Assembly: GCA_014529385.2 (NCBI GenBank)
Contig: CM043963.1
Span: 80,799,412-80,863,411, forward strand
Direction: 5' to 3'
DNA: 64,000 nucleotides
Origin: Adiantum capillus-veneris
Taxonomy: Eukaryota > Streptophyta > Polypodiopsida > Polypodiales > Pteridaceae
The first letter of the stretch is position 1, and every line of letters starts with the position of its first letter. The translations under genes were made by a program, and so were the position numbers. Below, in pieces: positions 32,252 through 44,062 of this stretch. The notes under the pieces are model-generated. The model saw nothing but the letters and a program-made list of their open reading frames with translations. It was not told the DNA's origin and did no database searches.

Positions 32252-34975
32252 GTCCTTATTATAACACATATTCCACCACTAGTTTAGGCTAGATGATCCA
32301 AGAAAGTACATATAGTAAGTCTATAAACTAGGTCACTAAGAGGGAAGAGAGAAGCAAGGTCCACCACGTGTCCATGCTCAACTCTAAACAACATAGAGAG
32401 TTGGGAGGACAATGGTTGTGTAATGTATGCATGTGGAAATCATAGAACATTGACCACTTCTCCAACCTATCTTTTTTAGTAAAACTAAATTGTTGGCCTT
32501 ACAATTTAGCCATGTGTCTAACCTATACGTCATTGTAAGATAAAAATTTACTTGTCCATACTAGGATTGAAACATGGAGAGAATCAATATCCAACACTCG
32601 TTATCTAATCTAGGAATGGGGATTTTTTGTCTCAAGAATTATTGGGACATGGAGAGAAGATAAGTTCCACCACTTGTCCAAGCTTGGATCAACTGAGATA
32701 TGGAGAGAAGCAAGCTCCAACAGTTGTCCAAGCTAGGCTCCATTAAACCATGAAAAACCCCAGCTCTTTTCAACATCAAGGATTTTATTTTTGTCAGGTG
32801 AGCTCCATTGGAACATGGGGAAAAGAAAAGATCCACCAATTGTCTAAGACATGCTGCATTGAAAGACAAAGAGAAGCAATTTGGACCATTTGTCCAAGCT
32901 AAGATCCATTAAAACATGAAAACCCCATGATAGTTTTATTCCACATGGGTTTCTGATTCCAACATGAGATATTGGTTTCAAGCTCCACTAGTTGTCTAAG
33001 CTAGGATCCATTAAAGCATGGAGAGTAGCTAAAATCCGTCACTCATCCAACTAGGATCCATTGAAACAATGAAAACAAAAATCTCTACCACTTCTCAAAG
33101 CTAATCTCTATTGAAACATGGAAAAACCATATATGTGTTGTACATGGGGAGTTTTGTTTCAAGGTCCACGCTAGGTTCTATTGAAACAACCCTAAACCAG
33201 ATATATATTTTACATGAGGAGTTTTGTGTCAAGGTCCACCACTTGTCCAAGCTAGGATCTATTGAATCAACCCCAAAACCAGATATATATTGTACATGGG
33301 GAGTTTTCTTTTAAAGATCCACCACTTGTCTACGATTAGCTCTATTGAAACATGGTGTGAAGAAAAGCTCCACCACATGTCCAACCTAAGATTCATAAAT
33401 AGTAGTTCATATAGTTCAAAGATCTAACACTTGCCTAACCTCTAGTGAGGGGTGGAAGGAAAGCTAGTTATCTAATCTAGGAATAGATATTTTTGGTCTG
33501 AAGAATCATTGAGACATGAAAAGAAGATAAGTTCCACCACTTTTCCAAGATTGCATAAATTGAAACATGGAGAGAAGGAAGATCCACCAGTTGTCCAAAC
33601 TAGGGTTTTTTTCAAGGTCCACCAATAGTCTAAGCTATCCCAATTTCAATTGAATCATGGAAGCATCTAAGGACCACCACTTGTCCAAGCTAGGCTCCAT
33701 TGAGACATGGAGAGAATAAAGATGCACCATTTTTCAAGCTAATATCCATTCAAACATGAAATCCCATATATATGTTGTACAAGAGAAGTTTTGTTTCAAG
33801 GTCCACCACTTGTCCTAGCTAAGCTCTATTGAACCTAGGAAATTGGGAACTGGGAACTGGGAAAAGTGATGCAATGCACCACCTGTCCAGGCTAACCCTA
33901 TTGACAGGGGATAGAAGCAAGCTCCACCATGTGTCCAAGATAGCCTCCATTAGAACATGGGAAACCACTTGTCCAAGCTAGGCTTCCTTGAAACATTTGT
34001 AGAAGCAAAATCCATCACTTGTCCAAGCTACGGACAACCTTGAACAACATTTCTCACCAATTGGAAAAGGATGGTGTGTTTTACATGAAAAAGTTTGTTA
34101 CAAGGCCCGCTACTGCTTGTCAAAGCTTTCTCCAAGCTACAATATTTTTTCTCATCATTGGAAAAACCCATGATATGTTGTACATGGAGAGTTTTTCTCC
34201 AAGCTCCACCACTTGTCCAAGATAACTCTATTAAAACATGATGTAGAAGAAAGCTCCACCATGTGTCCAAGCTAGGCAACATTAAAACATGGAAAACCAC
34301 TTTTCTAAGATAGGATCCCTTGAAATATTAGCATGAGAAAAACTCCACCACTTGTTAAAGCTAGGGACAACCATAAATGATATTGTTTCTCGCCAATTGG
34401 GAAGCCCTTGATGTGTTTGTACATGGAGAATTTTATTACAAGGCCCACCACTTGTCCAAGCTACCTCCAAGCTACAATAATGTTTATCACCATTTCAAAA
34501 ATTTATGGTATGTTGTACATGGTGGGTTTTGTTCCAAGCTCCACCACTTGACCACGATAGTTCTATTGAAATATAAGGTAGAAGCAAGTTCCACCATGTG
34601 TCCAAGCTAGGCTCCATTGGAACTTGTAAAACCACTTGTCCAATCGAGGCTACCTTGAAACATGGAGGGAGGCAAAGATTCACCGTTTGTCCAAGTTAGG
34701 CTACGTAAATAATGTGTGGATAAATCCAAAGGGCCACCACTTGCTCAACCTTTAGGGATGCAAGGTGTACCAAATGTCTAAATTAGGCATGAGAAAATAC
34801 CAAAAGATCCACCATTTGTGTAGACTATTTTCTTTAGTTGCAAGCTCCACCATGTGTCCAATCTAGGCTCCATTCGTGCATGGAAAGTCACTTGTCCAAG
34901 CTCGGCTCCCTTTGAACATGGAGAGAAGCAAATCTCCACCACTTGTCTAAGCTAGGGATGACATGTTCAACCTGT
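32252..34975. repeat. Degenerate minisatellite of about 50 bp units
   Basis: From about 32330 a loose unit recurs: CTCCACCACTTGTCCAAGCTAGG followed by TCCATTGAAACATGGAGAGAAGCAA, with many indels; higher-order copies of about 250 bp also occur (for example 34050-34280 and 34370-34620). ORFs inside it are repeat by-products. The same sequence resumes at 44747-44786, so the array was once longer and was split. The first 80 bases (32252-32330) show nothing. Confidence 0.82.
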
Positions 34976-36946
34976 AAGTTTATATTGATAGCCGTTTTTC
35001 GGCTATTCCAAATTTTCATAGTGAGCTACCTCACCCTACCAAATTCACCCAAACACTATGGCTATCCCTACCATTTCATTGTAAATAGGCGTGTGTGAGT
35101 TAGGGGAATTTTCCCATATTTTCTTAAAAACCCTCAATTAGCTAGTCACTGGGCTAGTTGAGCCAAAAAACAAAAAAAATAAAAAAATAAAAAATATTAT
35201 GGCCCATTTGTGTATAAATATTGCATTGTATATATGGACTAAATATAGGATTTTTTTTGGTATTTTATTTAAATATTTTATACTTAGGTGTGTTTTATTA
35301 AACGTGTATATGCCTTCTTTCATTCTCTTACACCATAATTATATTTTTTGCCAATGTGTACATCCTCTAACCTCATATTTTTCTTTTATACAAATCACCC
35401 CCACATTTTCACCCTCACCCTCGTGAAAACAAAAAAATTGATTTCTACTTTCTTAGTCATGTTTATTATATTATTTTCATTTACTTGCATACCTTTTCCT
35501 CTTTCACCCAAAATAATACAAAGAGGGACCATATCATATGATTCCAATATCTTTCCATATCCATAATTCCTCCATATTTTTATTATTATTTTTACTCATT
35601 ATTCTAACACCATGTGCTCATTGAGCTAAAATCCATAATTAGTCCATACACTAGTCCCACCATGTATATATTGCTTTATTCATCAATAATCCTCCTCCAT
35701 GCATGTGTAAAGGGCAACTTGGATGCTTTGTATTATGATATGACAAAGGAGGGGCTCACTCTTGGATACATTGTACAAATTCAACAAAGGAGGGGGCCAC
35801 TAAAAGACTTTTGCGGGCATAAAAAACAGGCTTTTTGGTGAGAATTTTGCCACCTATCTCCACTCCGAATTTGGAGCAGTGGTCAAAAAAGAAAATGTAG
35901 CCCACGATCTGAATAATCACCTCAAATTTTTCATGATTTTTGAAGCTACCAGCGGTGAGATATGATGTTTTGAGTGGACCCCAGTCTGCCCACTTTTCTC
36001 ACAAAGTAACCCATAGTCTTCTCTCACCTCCTTTCCCACTTCCACACACATACACTCATTCCTCTCCATCCCTCACTCAAACCTGCAACTTTCATGGCTT
36101 ACTTCATCTTCTTCACCGTTTCCATCTCTCCTTACTCCATAGCTCAAAAGATTATCATCTCTACACACATATAGCTCAATTTCTCTCTCTAGAATCAAAT
36201 TCATATTACCATAACCTCTTCATCCTTTCATAAAAAGAGAAAAAAAAAGAAAATAACCAAGCTCAAGCCCTGCAAAAGGAGGAGTTTGATCATGGAGAAT
36301 TCAACTTCCCCATGGTCACAAGAACTGCACCGACAAAGTTCTACAACCGCTTCATTCACTGGAGGAGAAGGTGGAAAATTTCATTTACATCTTGTGGTTT
36401 CCACCAAATTGTGTATATTCTCATCCTTCTCTTACTTTTTATCATTGTATAAATCATATAATGCACCTTGAGTGCATATGCCATGTAATTTTACTCCATC
36501 CTACTAACTTCAAACTACTAACACTAACTGCTAACTTTTTTTTTTGTAAATTGCACCCACTCTACTCTACCGTGGAGTAGGTAACCTTACACAAAAAATC
36601 ACTCACCTCTCTAGAATCTTCTCTATTTCACCTCAATAATTCTCTCCTCTTGAGCCCACATCCATGTGACTCAAGAGACAAGAGAGCCCCACTCTCATAA
36701 GAACATATAAAAAATTTCATAAACATGATTTTCTATGAAAATGTTAATTAGGTATAATCCTAATTAGGGCTCTCCTCACCTATAAATAGATCCCTTCTCC
36801 CTTTGTAAATGGCAAGGATCCCTACACTATTGCTCACTACTTTGAGTGTGCCATTCACCATCTTAGTTTTAGGGAGTAAGAGTGAGCTCTCTATGCACCA
36901 TTACATATGGTGTATAAGAAAGCTTCTTTGAGCTAGTTGTAACATT
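34976..36946. other. LTR-like non-coding insertion, left part
   Basis: No gene is seen. The segment is AT- and pyrimidine-rich and contains a TATA-like CTATAAATAG at about 36779 followed by a probable transcription-start region and GGGAGTAAGAGTGAG. It continues at 44063-44745 once the CACTA element is removed, total about 2.65 kb. The look is that of a large solo LTR or a non-autonomous retroelement; ends are uncertain because no TG...CA with matching duplications was found. Confidence 0.5.
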
Positions 36947-37067
36947 CACTACAAGAGGTTATTCATATTAGCGGCGCTCACACAGCGACGCTCAAAAAAA
37001 AATTCCCGGCGTCGCTATGAGCGTCGCAAATTTACTTGTAAATTTGCGACGCTCATAGCGACGCCGG
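36947..37067. repeat. CACTA left end with subterminal hairpin
   Basis: After the terminal repeat lies a perfect 62 bp inverted repeat at 37006-37067 with 30 bp arms (beginning CCGGCGTCGCTATGAGCGTC) and a TT loop. The arms contain the CGTCGCTAT motif repeated at the right end. In this superfamily TnpA-type proteins bind such subterminal motifs. Confidence 0.92.
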
Positions 37068-37154
37068 CTGGGCTAAAAATATAAGAGAGAGCGCCCAAAA
37101 ACTCAGATCTCAGATCTGAGTTTTTCGGCGCCCTCAAGCAAGGAGCAGGTAACG

Positions 37155-37197
<43 letters not shown>

Positions 37198-37285
37198 CTC
37201 CACACACACACACACACACGAGGAGAGGAAGGAGAGCCAGGTATGCTCCTTCCCTCTCCTCACTCTCATGTTCCCTTCCCCTCTT

Positions 37286-37345
<60 letters not shown>

Positions 37346-37353
37346 GTAGTGTT

Positions 37354-37389
<36 letters not shown>

Positions 37390-37980
37390 TACAAACATAA
37401 ACAAAAACGCACACACACATACATAAACAAAGAATGCACACACACATTGAGAGAGGAAAAGAGAGAGAGAGCATGCATAAACAAAAAACGCACACATTGA
37501 GAGAGGAAAAGAGAGAGAGAACATGCATAAACAAAAAACACACACATTGAGAGAGGAAAAGAGAGAGAAAACATGCATAAACAAAAAAACGCACACACAT
37601 TGAGAGAGAAAGAGAGAGAAACTAATTTAACGTCGTAGGAAACTAATTAAAATTAAAAGACCTAAAGATCTAGCCGACGAGGAGTTGAACTCAAGACCTA
37701 TTATTCAAGAGGGAAATGGCATAACCAATCTATCATACTTGGCATGGGTGATAGAAAGGTTATACCATTTATCTCTTTTTATTGGCACACACATCCACAC
37801 ACGCGCACACACATAAGAAGAAGAGAGTTATAACGTCGTAGGAAACTATCCTAAAAGACGTTAAAGATTAGGTTAGATGTAGACTTACGTTAAATTAGAT
37901 TTAGGTTTATTTAAGTTAAATTATATTAGATTTAGGTTTATTTTTAGTTAGATTTACGTTTATTTACGCTAGATTTAGAT
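37068..37980. repeat. Microsatellites and 50 bp tandem repeats in the CACTA element
   Basis: (CT)n at about 37155-37195 and 37288-37325, (CA)n at 37199-37219 and 37325-37345, (GA)n at 37358-37394. From 37380 to 37620 a unit of about 50-60 bp (CATGCATAAACAAAAAACGC plus ACACATTGAGAGAGGAAAAG) is repeated four times. A block with ACGTCGTAGGAAACTA starting near 37830 recurs at about 38540. Long ORFs here are low-complexity by-products. Confidence 0.88.
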
Positions 37981-38005
37981 TTACGTTATATTAGATTAGA
38001 TTTAG

Positions 38006-38370
38006 GTCTCCATAGACTGCGATGCCTGCATGAAGCGGGTGAAGAAAGCCCTCAAAGGAATATAGGGTATTGCTGCCTTCACTCATGGTGGGCTCCGTCG
38101 ATCCAAAAGTACTGGTGAAATGTCTTCAGAAGATAGGGAAGAAGGTGGATCTTCAGGGCGGCAAGAGTCACTACATCCTCGACAATGACCATCTAGACAA
38201 CCTCTAGTCATTCAACAGCAACTTCAAAGTTAGTAACAAGAGCAAGAACGGTCCAAAGGGCCAATTGCTGTCGTGAGATGTTGATGGAGATGAGGCAGCA
38301 TCACCGTCGGAAGTTAACTCTCACATCTTTAGTGATGAGAATGCCAACTCTTGCCGAGTTATGTGAAAAA
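38006..38370 (+). pseudogene. Captured fragment of a heavy-metal-associated (HMA) domain gene
   Basis: The first frame reads VSIDCDACMKRVKKALKGI, the metal-binding loop M/I-x-C-x2-C and first helix of an HMA domain, then a stop. After a frame change near 38085 it reads GSVDPKVLVKCLQKIGKKVD and LQGGKSHYILDND before a stop at 38205-38207. That is the second half of the HMA fold as in copper chaperones and plant HIPP proteins. The middle of the domain is missing. It sits in the 5' non-coding part of the CACTA element, so it is a captured (transduplicated) host gene piece and not functional as it stands. Confidence 0.82.
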
Positions 38371-38954
38371 TTATGTGTTAAATCAATTTTAAGGTTCTTA
38401 TAATCCCTGTTAGTTTAGTTCTTTGTTTTTAATATAACATAATTTACGTTAGATTTAGATTTATGTATATTAGATTAGACTTAGGTTTATTTAGGTTTAC
38501 CCACACACACACACACACACACAAGAAGAAGAGAGTTTTAACGTCGTAGGAAACTATCCCAAAAGACGTTAAAGATTAGGTTAGATGTAGACTTACGTTA
38601 AATTAGATTTAGGTTTATTTTTAGTTAGATTTACGTTTATTTAGATTTATGCTTATTTACGTTAGATCGAGTCCACGCAAGAATTACTTACGGTTTAGGG
38701 TTTAGAGTTAGACGAACAGTGAAAAGATCTACTGTGAAAAGATGTTAAGATGCTGTGAAGTGCTACAGCTAGAGAAGAGGCAAAGGGGTTTTGTCCACTA
38801 CATGCAGTATCATGTAGACGTGGGTCTGTAGATTTCTTGTACCCATAAATATAGGTATTGACCAATAAAGACGAGATTATAACCCGGTAGTTCTGATCTC
38901 CGTGCACCTCTAGACCGAGGTGTGCGGGGATTGGACATGACTAGAGAATGTGAG

Positions 38955-38992
<38 letters not shown>

Positions 38993-39054
38993 GACGAAGA
39001 ATTCCAATAGAATATTAAATTTGTTGTCCAGGTTATAAGATTTTTATCCTCATT
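38371..39054. other. CACTA 5' region upstream of transposase
   Basis: It holds a second copy of the ACGTCGTAGGAAACTA block (about 38540-38690), (AC)n at 38502-38522 and (GA)n at 38957-38989. The last lies about 65 bp before the transposase start and may be in the 5' UTR. No other gene is visible. Confidence 0.6.
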
Positions 39055-41851
39055 ATGAGTAGTGACGAGGATGTGGGACCGTCCAACCGAAGCACCTATC
39101 TCTCAATGAGGGTCTTATGTCCTTGTAATCAATGCAAGCATGATGTGCGACGGACAAGACGTGTTTCTTTGCAGCACGTTCGCGAATTTGGCGAGTTCGA
39201 TCCATCTATTATAGATCGAGTTGTTGCCAATTATAACTCGTCGGACTCTGACGCTAGCCAACAAGCAGTAATCTTGCAACCCAATAGACGTGTTCTCAGG
39301 CGCTTTGGTCAAGCATCATATGTGAGGCCACAAGATGTAGCCTCTGACAGCTCGGGGGATGATCATGCAGAGCACATTCCCAACAAGGCAATGTTTGAGC
39401 CCGAGATTGATGAAATGATCGAGACGATCATGGATTCAGAAAGGCTTATCTATGATGATATGAAAAGTGAAGCCGATACGCCATTGTATAATGGAGCACA
39501 TATGTCTAGATTGAAAGCACTCCTGGTTCTTCTCAACATGCAGGCAAAGTTTGGATGGAGTGACACTAGCGTCACAGCGCTTTTCAAGTGATCTATTACA
39601 ATTAGTTTACTTTAATAAGACTCTAAATGTATAATGATCTGATAGATTTTTACACGACTGTATCGTATTTTTATGTTGTGTAGATTTCTTAAAGAGCACA
39701 TACTACCAATTGACAATGTGATGCCAGATTCCCGAGATGAAGCAAGAAAGATTTTGGAAAACTTGGGGATGGATTACAATCCTATCCACGCTTGTCCTAA
39801 TGACTGCATTCTTTTCAGAGGGGAATACATAGACATGGAGAAGTGTCCAAAATGTGATTCCGAAAGATATCGAGTAGATCTCCACGGGACAAAAATTCCA
39901 CAAAAGGTTTTGCGACATTTTCCTCTGCTAATTCCTCGCATCAAGCATTTCTTCGAATGTAAGTCCATGGCCGCCCTAGCATCATGGCATGAGGAGAATA
40001 AATCTTCGGATGGTGTGCTACGAATTCCTGCAGATTGCGCAACTTGGAAACATATAGATGGAACATGGTCGGATTTTGCTAGGGAAGCTCGAAATTTGCG
40101 CTTAGGCCTGGCTATGGATGGCGTAAATCCATTTGGTCAAAGATCAACATCTTACAGTGTATGGCCCGTTGTCATCGTCAACTACAACATTCCCCCGTGG
40201 TTGACTACGAAGAAGGGGCACCTATGGCTAAGCTTGATTGTGCCAGGGCGATATAAAGTGGAGAATATGGATGTGTATCTTTGTCCACTATTGGAAGAGC
40301 TACAACAATTGTGGATTGGCATAGAGGTGGTGGATATGAGCCGACACACAAGACGACGGAATGCTTTGATCAGAGGCATTCTAATGTGGACCATGCATGA
40401 CTATCCCGGGCTAACAGAATGCTCAGGTGATCTATTGACACTCCTCACTCAGACACTGTAAATCTTGTTTTTTCCCATAGTTGATCTATTATCATGTGTA
40501 TACATGCAGGGCTTCAAACAAGCGGATACAGAGCATGTGTCACATGTGGACCTAGACTGAATGCACGGAGGGGTCCCTCACTGAAGAAGCAAATCTACGA
40601 AGGTCATCAAGCGTATCTTTCAAAGAATCATGTGTTACGCAATGACTTTTTGGGAAGAGAGCCACCAAGGATGTCTGCACAAGCATGGTTAGAGCAGAAG
40701 GAGATGTGCGATGACGGATTGCCTCCAGGGATGAAGAGACTATCTCTATGGTACAAGTTACCATACTGGCCCCGACTCATGATCAATCACTTGCTCAATC
40801 CAATGCACATATTCAAGAATGTGGGTAATCTACTATGGGACCATCTGACCGGCAAGAAAGATACTTTGGGAGCCAGAGTTGACCTTAGAAATGTGGATCG
40901 TATGGAGCAATATTGGCCGCAAACAGTGTCTGATGGATCGATAAAACTCCCTAAAGCACCATGGATTTTCACAGGAGCCCAAGAACGCAAAGTAAAAGAG
41001 ACCATTCGATCTTTGCGGACCCCCACTGGCATAATGCACTCGCTCCGAACGTGTTTTACTAAAGAAGGAAAGCTTACCGGTTTGAAGTCACACGATTGGC
41101 ATAAAATGTTTCAGGTACATTCATAGTGGACTTTAATATCATTCCATAAAATGTGGACTTTAATATCATTGTTGCACATACTTTACAGTTTATTTTACCG
41201 GTTGCCATTGAGGGATGTTTGTCTCTCGACATCCGTAACACAATCTACAAACTTGCAAAGCTGGTGCAATGGATCTCACAAAAGGAGATCAACGTAGACT
41301 CCATACTAAATGCTGCGGAGCTTGTGTGCATGTCTGAGAAACATTTTCCTACTACCATGCTAACCATTCAGGTGCATCTTCTTGTTCACATAGTTGATGA
41401 GGTGGAAATAGCTGGCACAGTTCATTCCAGATGGATGTTCTTCTTAGAACGTTCCAGATGGATGTTCTTCTTAGAACGTTTCTTCCCCCTTTTACAAGTT
41501 ATGTGCTTGAAAGCTCTCATGTAAGTTATGTGGCTCTGGCAGGTAATATTTCATCCTACAAAGTCTACATCAAACTGGTGGTACGTCATAGAGGTAGCCC
41601 CTCGTAGTGCAAGGACGTATGAAGGCTACTATGTGCCAATCACAACGGCATCAATGGAGGAGATCAGAGAAGATGCTCAATCAGAAGCCGCTGCGGTGGT
41701 GCCAGACGAGCATCAAGATGCTACTACTCTATATGGGGTGCATGCAGAGGAGCTACAAAATGAAACAGAGGATATGTGTTTAAACGGAGAGCTCTATATA
41801 GATATAGGAAGTTATGCTGAGTTATGCGAGGATGAGAGAGAGATCTCTTAA
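39055..41851 (+). pseudogene. TNP2-like CACTA transposase
   Basis: Exon 1 (39055-39590) has the transposase-associated Cys motif VLCPCNQCKHD near residue 21. After an intron (GT at 39591, AG at 39683) exon 2 (39684-40423) carries the TNP2 core: ACPNDCILFRGEY, CPKC, GLAMDGVNPFG (first catalytic Asp), MDVYLCPLLEELQQLW and MHDYPGLTE. Exon 3 (about 40507-41113) has CVTCGPRLNARR, LPYWPRLMINHLLNPMHIFKN and SHDWHKMFQ. Exon 4 (41190-41524) has a 27 bp tandem duplication encoding SRWMFFLER twice and then breaks. The last piece (41528-41851) is the acidic C-terminus. A central-distal part of the family protein is missing, so this copy is defective. Confidence 0.9.
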
Positions 41852-42115
41852 AGCCACAAATATTGTATTTGAACAATTTTGCTCTGTGTTGTAAAAGCTC
41901 TGGCTCTCTAAGTACCTTCCATTGTGTATAACGCTCTTTTCTACTCGCGCTCACATCTTTTGATTGAAAATTCTTAGTTTTTGACTTGCCTCTTCTATCA
42001 CTCAATTCATTGCGTCATTGTATTTATATGCGTCATTACGTCATTGTATTTAATGGTCTTTGCATCATTGTCTACTCTATTCATTCAATATTAAGTTTAA
42101 ATATTCGTATGTTTA
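41852..42115. other. Spacer between CACTA genes
   Basis: AT-rich, with no coding signal. TTTAATGCAG at 42112-42121 is a splice acceptor for the second gene. Confidence 0.5.
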
Positions 42116-42121
42116 ATGCAG

Positions 42122-43456
42122 GTATGGATGATGAGGAGTTTCTTTCCTCTTTGTCACCGTAGCAGAGACAGTGGTACGTGGAGCGTCATCGCTCTGGCGC
42201 ATCATCGCGCGTTCCTACTCCATCCGCATCTCCCTCTCTTTCGGAGCATTCGGCGCGCTCCGAAGCTTCGCGTCGACAAGACGATCTTCACACTCGTCTA
42301 GACACCAGCGCTCTAGTGGTGGCGGTGGCGGTTGTTGTGGGAATTCCGCCGCCGATGCCTCCACACCCCCTCGTGTTCGACGAGGCTCTTTACCCTCCCC
42401 TTCTTTGCCCGCCCCCACACCAGCCACAGCATCGCCATCTACGCTAGTGTTTGCGCGGCTGACTGTTCCTAGCAGCTACACACCTCTACCTACTCCGCCA
42501 GGAGCCACCCCACTCGACACTCCTCGCTTCAGGTCCCAGAAGCCGGTGGAGACACCTGACGTCCGTACCCCCATCGACACGCCGCTAGAGACCCCTTCCG
42601 AGACACCCAGGTTCACGCGTCACCGGCCAGAGGGCTTGCCTTACTCCGTCGACTTCAACGGCGACATCATCATGGATGATGACGACAAGAAGGTGATCTC
42701 GCGCATGCGTGGTCTTTGCTCTCAGCTATTTAGACACTACATACTAAACAAATGGAGTGAAGTACCAAGTGATTTAAAAAACAGAGTCATCAGCATACTT
42801 CATGATGAGTTTCCCGTTCCAACACGGGATCAGCGCTTCAATGAAGACCTGATGAAGATTCGAATGCGCAAATAATACAAACACAAGCGTTCCGAAGTGC
42901 AAAAAGCAATCAAGCATGGGTGGAACAGGCTAGATTGGCTGGCCAAAGAAGATTGGAAGAATGCGAAGAAAGCAGCGCGCGAGAATCCCGACAAGTGGAA
43001 GCAACAAAAGGATGCAGCCAGAGCGCGAGTAGAGGTAGGGAGCTCGCACCACTTGGGGAGCGGTGGATGGGCATCATTTGAGGCTGATTTTGTAAGTGTT
43101 TTCGCATTGCTCTTTATGTTCGATAGTTTAGGGTTTATGAGTTTTTTAATTCTAACATAATGAAATCTTTGTATGTTTTGACAGTGGTCGATGACAGGAC
43201 GTGATCCCACACCATACGAGCGCGAGTACACAGGCAGGAAGGGCTTAAACACCCTGATGGACATTCTCAGTTCTCGTGGCGGCATGGTTAGTATTAGGGT
43301 TTACTCTTTTCTATTTTTTGTATTGTTTTATAAATGTCGTTATATGTTTATACTTACTGAAAGCTGTCTTATTGTCTTTTTTTGCAGAATCCGGCAGATA
43401 CGTCGCTTGGACGCGATGAGACGTCTGACTAGACGACATCAGTTACGCTGTAGCTA
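42122..43456 (+). CDS. CACTA second gene, TnpA/Ptta-like protein
   Basis: A Pro/Ser/Thr-rich N-terminal exon (about 42171-42640, many TP and TPLETP repeats) leads to PYSVDFNGDIIMDDDDKK, then QLFRHYILNKWSEVPSDLKN and EFPVPTRDQRFNED. After one in-frame stop (42873) the frame continues EVQKAIKHGWNRLDWLAKEDWK and ENPDKWKQQKDAARARV. These match the plant Ptta/En/Spm transposase-24 type domain, which in its family binds subterminal repeats. Introns: 43093-43185 (GTAAGTG...TTGACAG) and 43287-43388 (GTTAGT...TTTGCAG). Exon GRDPTPYEREYTGRKGLNTL follows. The stop could be an unrecognised intron. Confidence 0.75.
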
Positions 43457-44059
43457 GATAGCATTAGTTTAGGGTTTCTCATAGCTTATGTATCATGAGA
43501 CGGATTTTATACGTCTTTTTGAGCCATGTATATTATTACATTTGTCACCGCAATTCATTTTGCCAATCAATTCTTTATGCCTATGATGTTGTACAATTGT
43601 CATTATTACATTTTCCAATCAATTCATTTTGCCTATGATGTGTACAATTGTCAATTTTACGCTTGTCAATTTTGCAAACAATGCGTCTTGTGGGTGACTA
43701 TTTTGGGTCTATTATCTACCCTTGCACTTTTTTTAAAAAGTGAATCAAGTACAATATGCTTGATGGGTGGCAGGGCATTCAATGCCCTGTCACCAAAAAA
43801 AAATTCTCTCGGGCGTCGCTATAACTGTCGCTATTTATGGCTCTGGAGCATCGCTATAAGCGTCACTATAGACTTCTGTGTAAACATCGCTATAACCGTC
43901 GCTATGATCGTCGCTATGAACGTCGCTATGAGCGTCTCTATATAGCGACGCTCTCGTAGCGACGCTATTAGTGACGGTTTTAGCGATGCCGGGGGTTATA
44001 AGAACCCAGTGTATTTCCGTCGCTAACAGCGTCACAAGAGCACACAACCTCTTGTAGTG
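43457..44059. repeat. CACTA right end with subterminal repeats
   Basis: From 43808 to about 43990 the motif CGTCGCTAT or its complement occurs about a dozen times in both orientations. The terminus AACCTCTTGTAGTG (44046-44059) is the inverse of the left end. 43457-43800 shows no gene. Confidence 0.92.
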
Positions 44060-44062
44060 ATT

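Larger units (their letters stand above)
36947..44059 (+). mobile_element. Complete CACTA (En/Spm) transposon
   Basis: Both ends carry the 14 bp inverted repeat CACTACAAGAGGTT and the target duplication ATT (36944-36946 and 44060-44062). Length is 7113 bp. Internal subterminal repeats of CGTCGCTATGAGCGTCGC type occur at both ends. Coding capacity on + is a TNP2-like transposase (39055-41851, with introns and a deletion) and a second gene (about 42120-43456). It also contains a fragment of a HMA-domain gene and several microsatellites. Confidence 0.97.

Noticed and set aside
32330-34975. Possible CRISPR-like array because of regularly recurring units
   Set aside because: Units are degenerate, spacers are not unique, and this is a eukaryotic minisatellite.
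37015-37600. Overlapping ORFs on both strands with Ser/Leu and Arg/Glu runs
   Set aside because: Products of (CT)n, (CA)n and the 50 bp tandem repeats in the CACTA element.
42910-43285. Minus-strand ORFs over the CACTA second gene
   Set aside because: Antisense shadows of a recognised Ptta-like domain with good splice sites on +.
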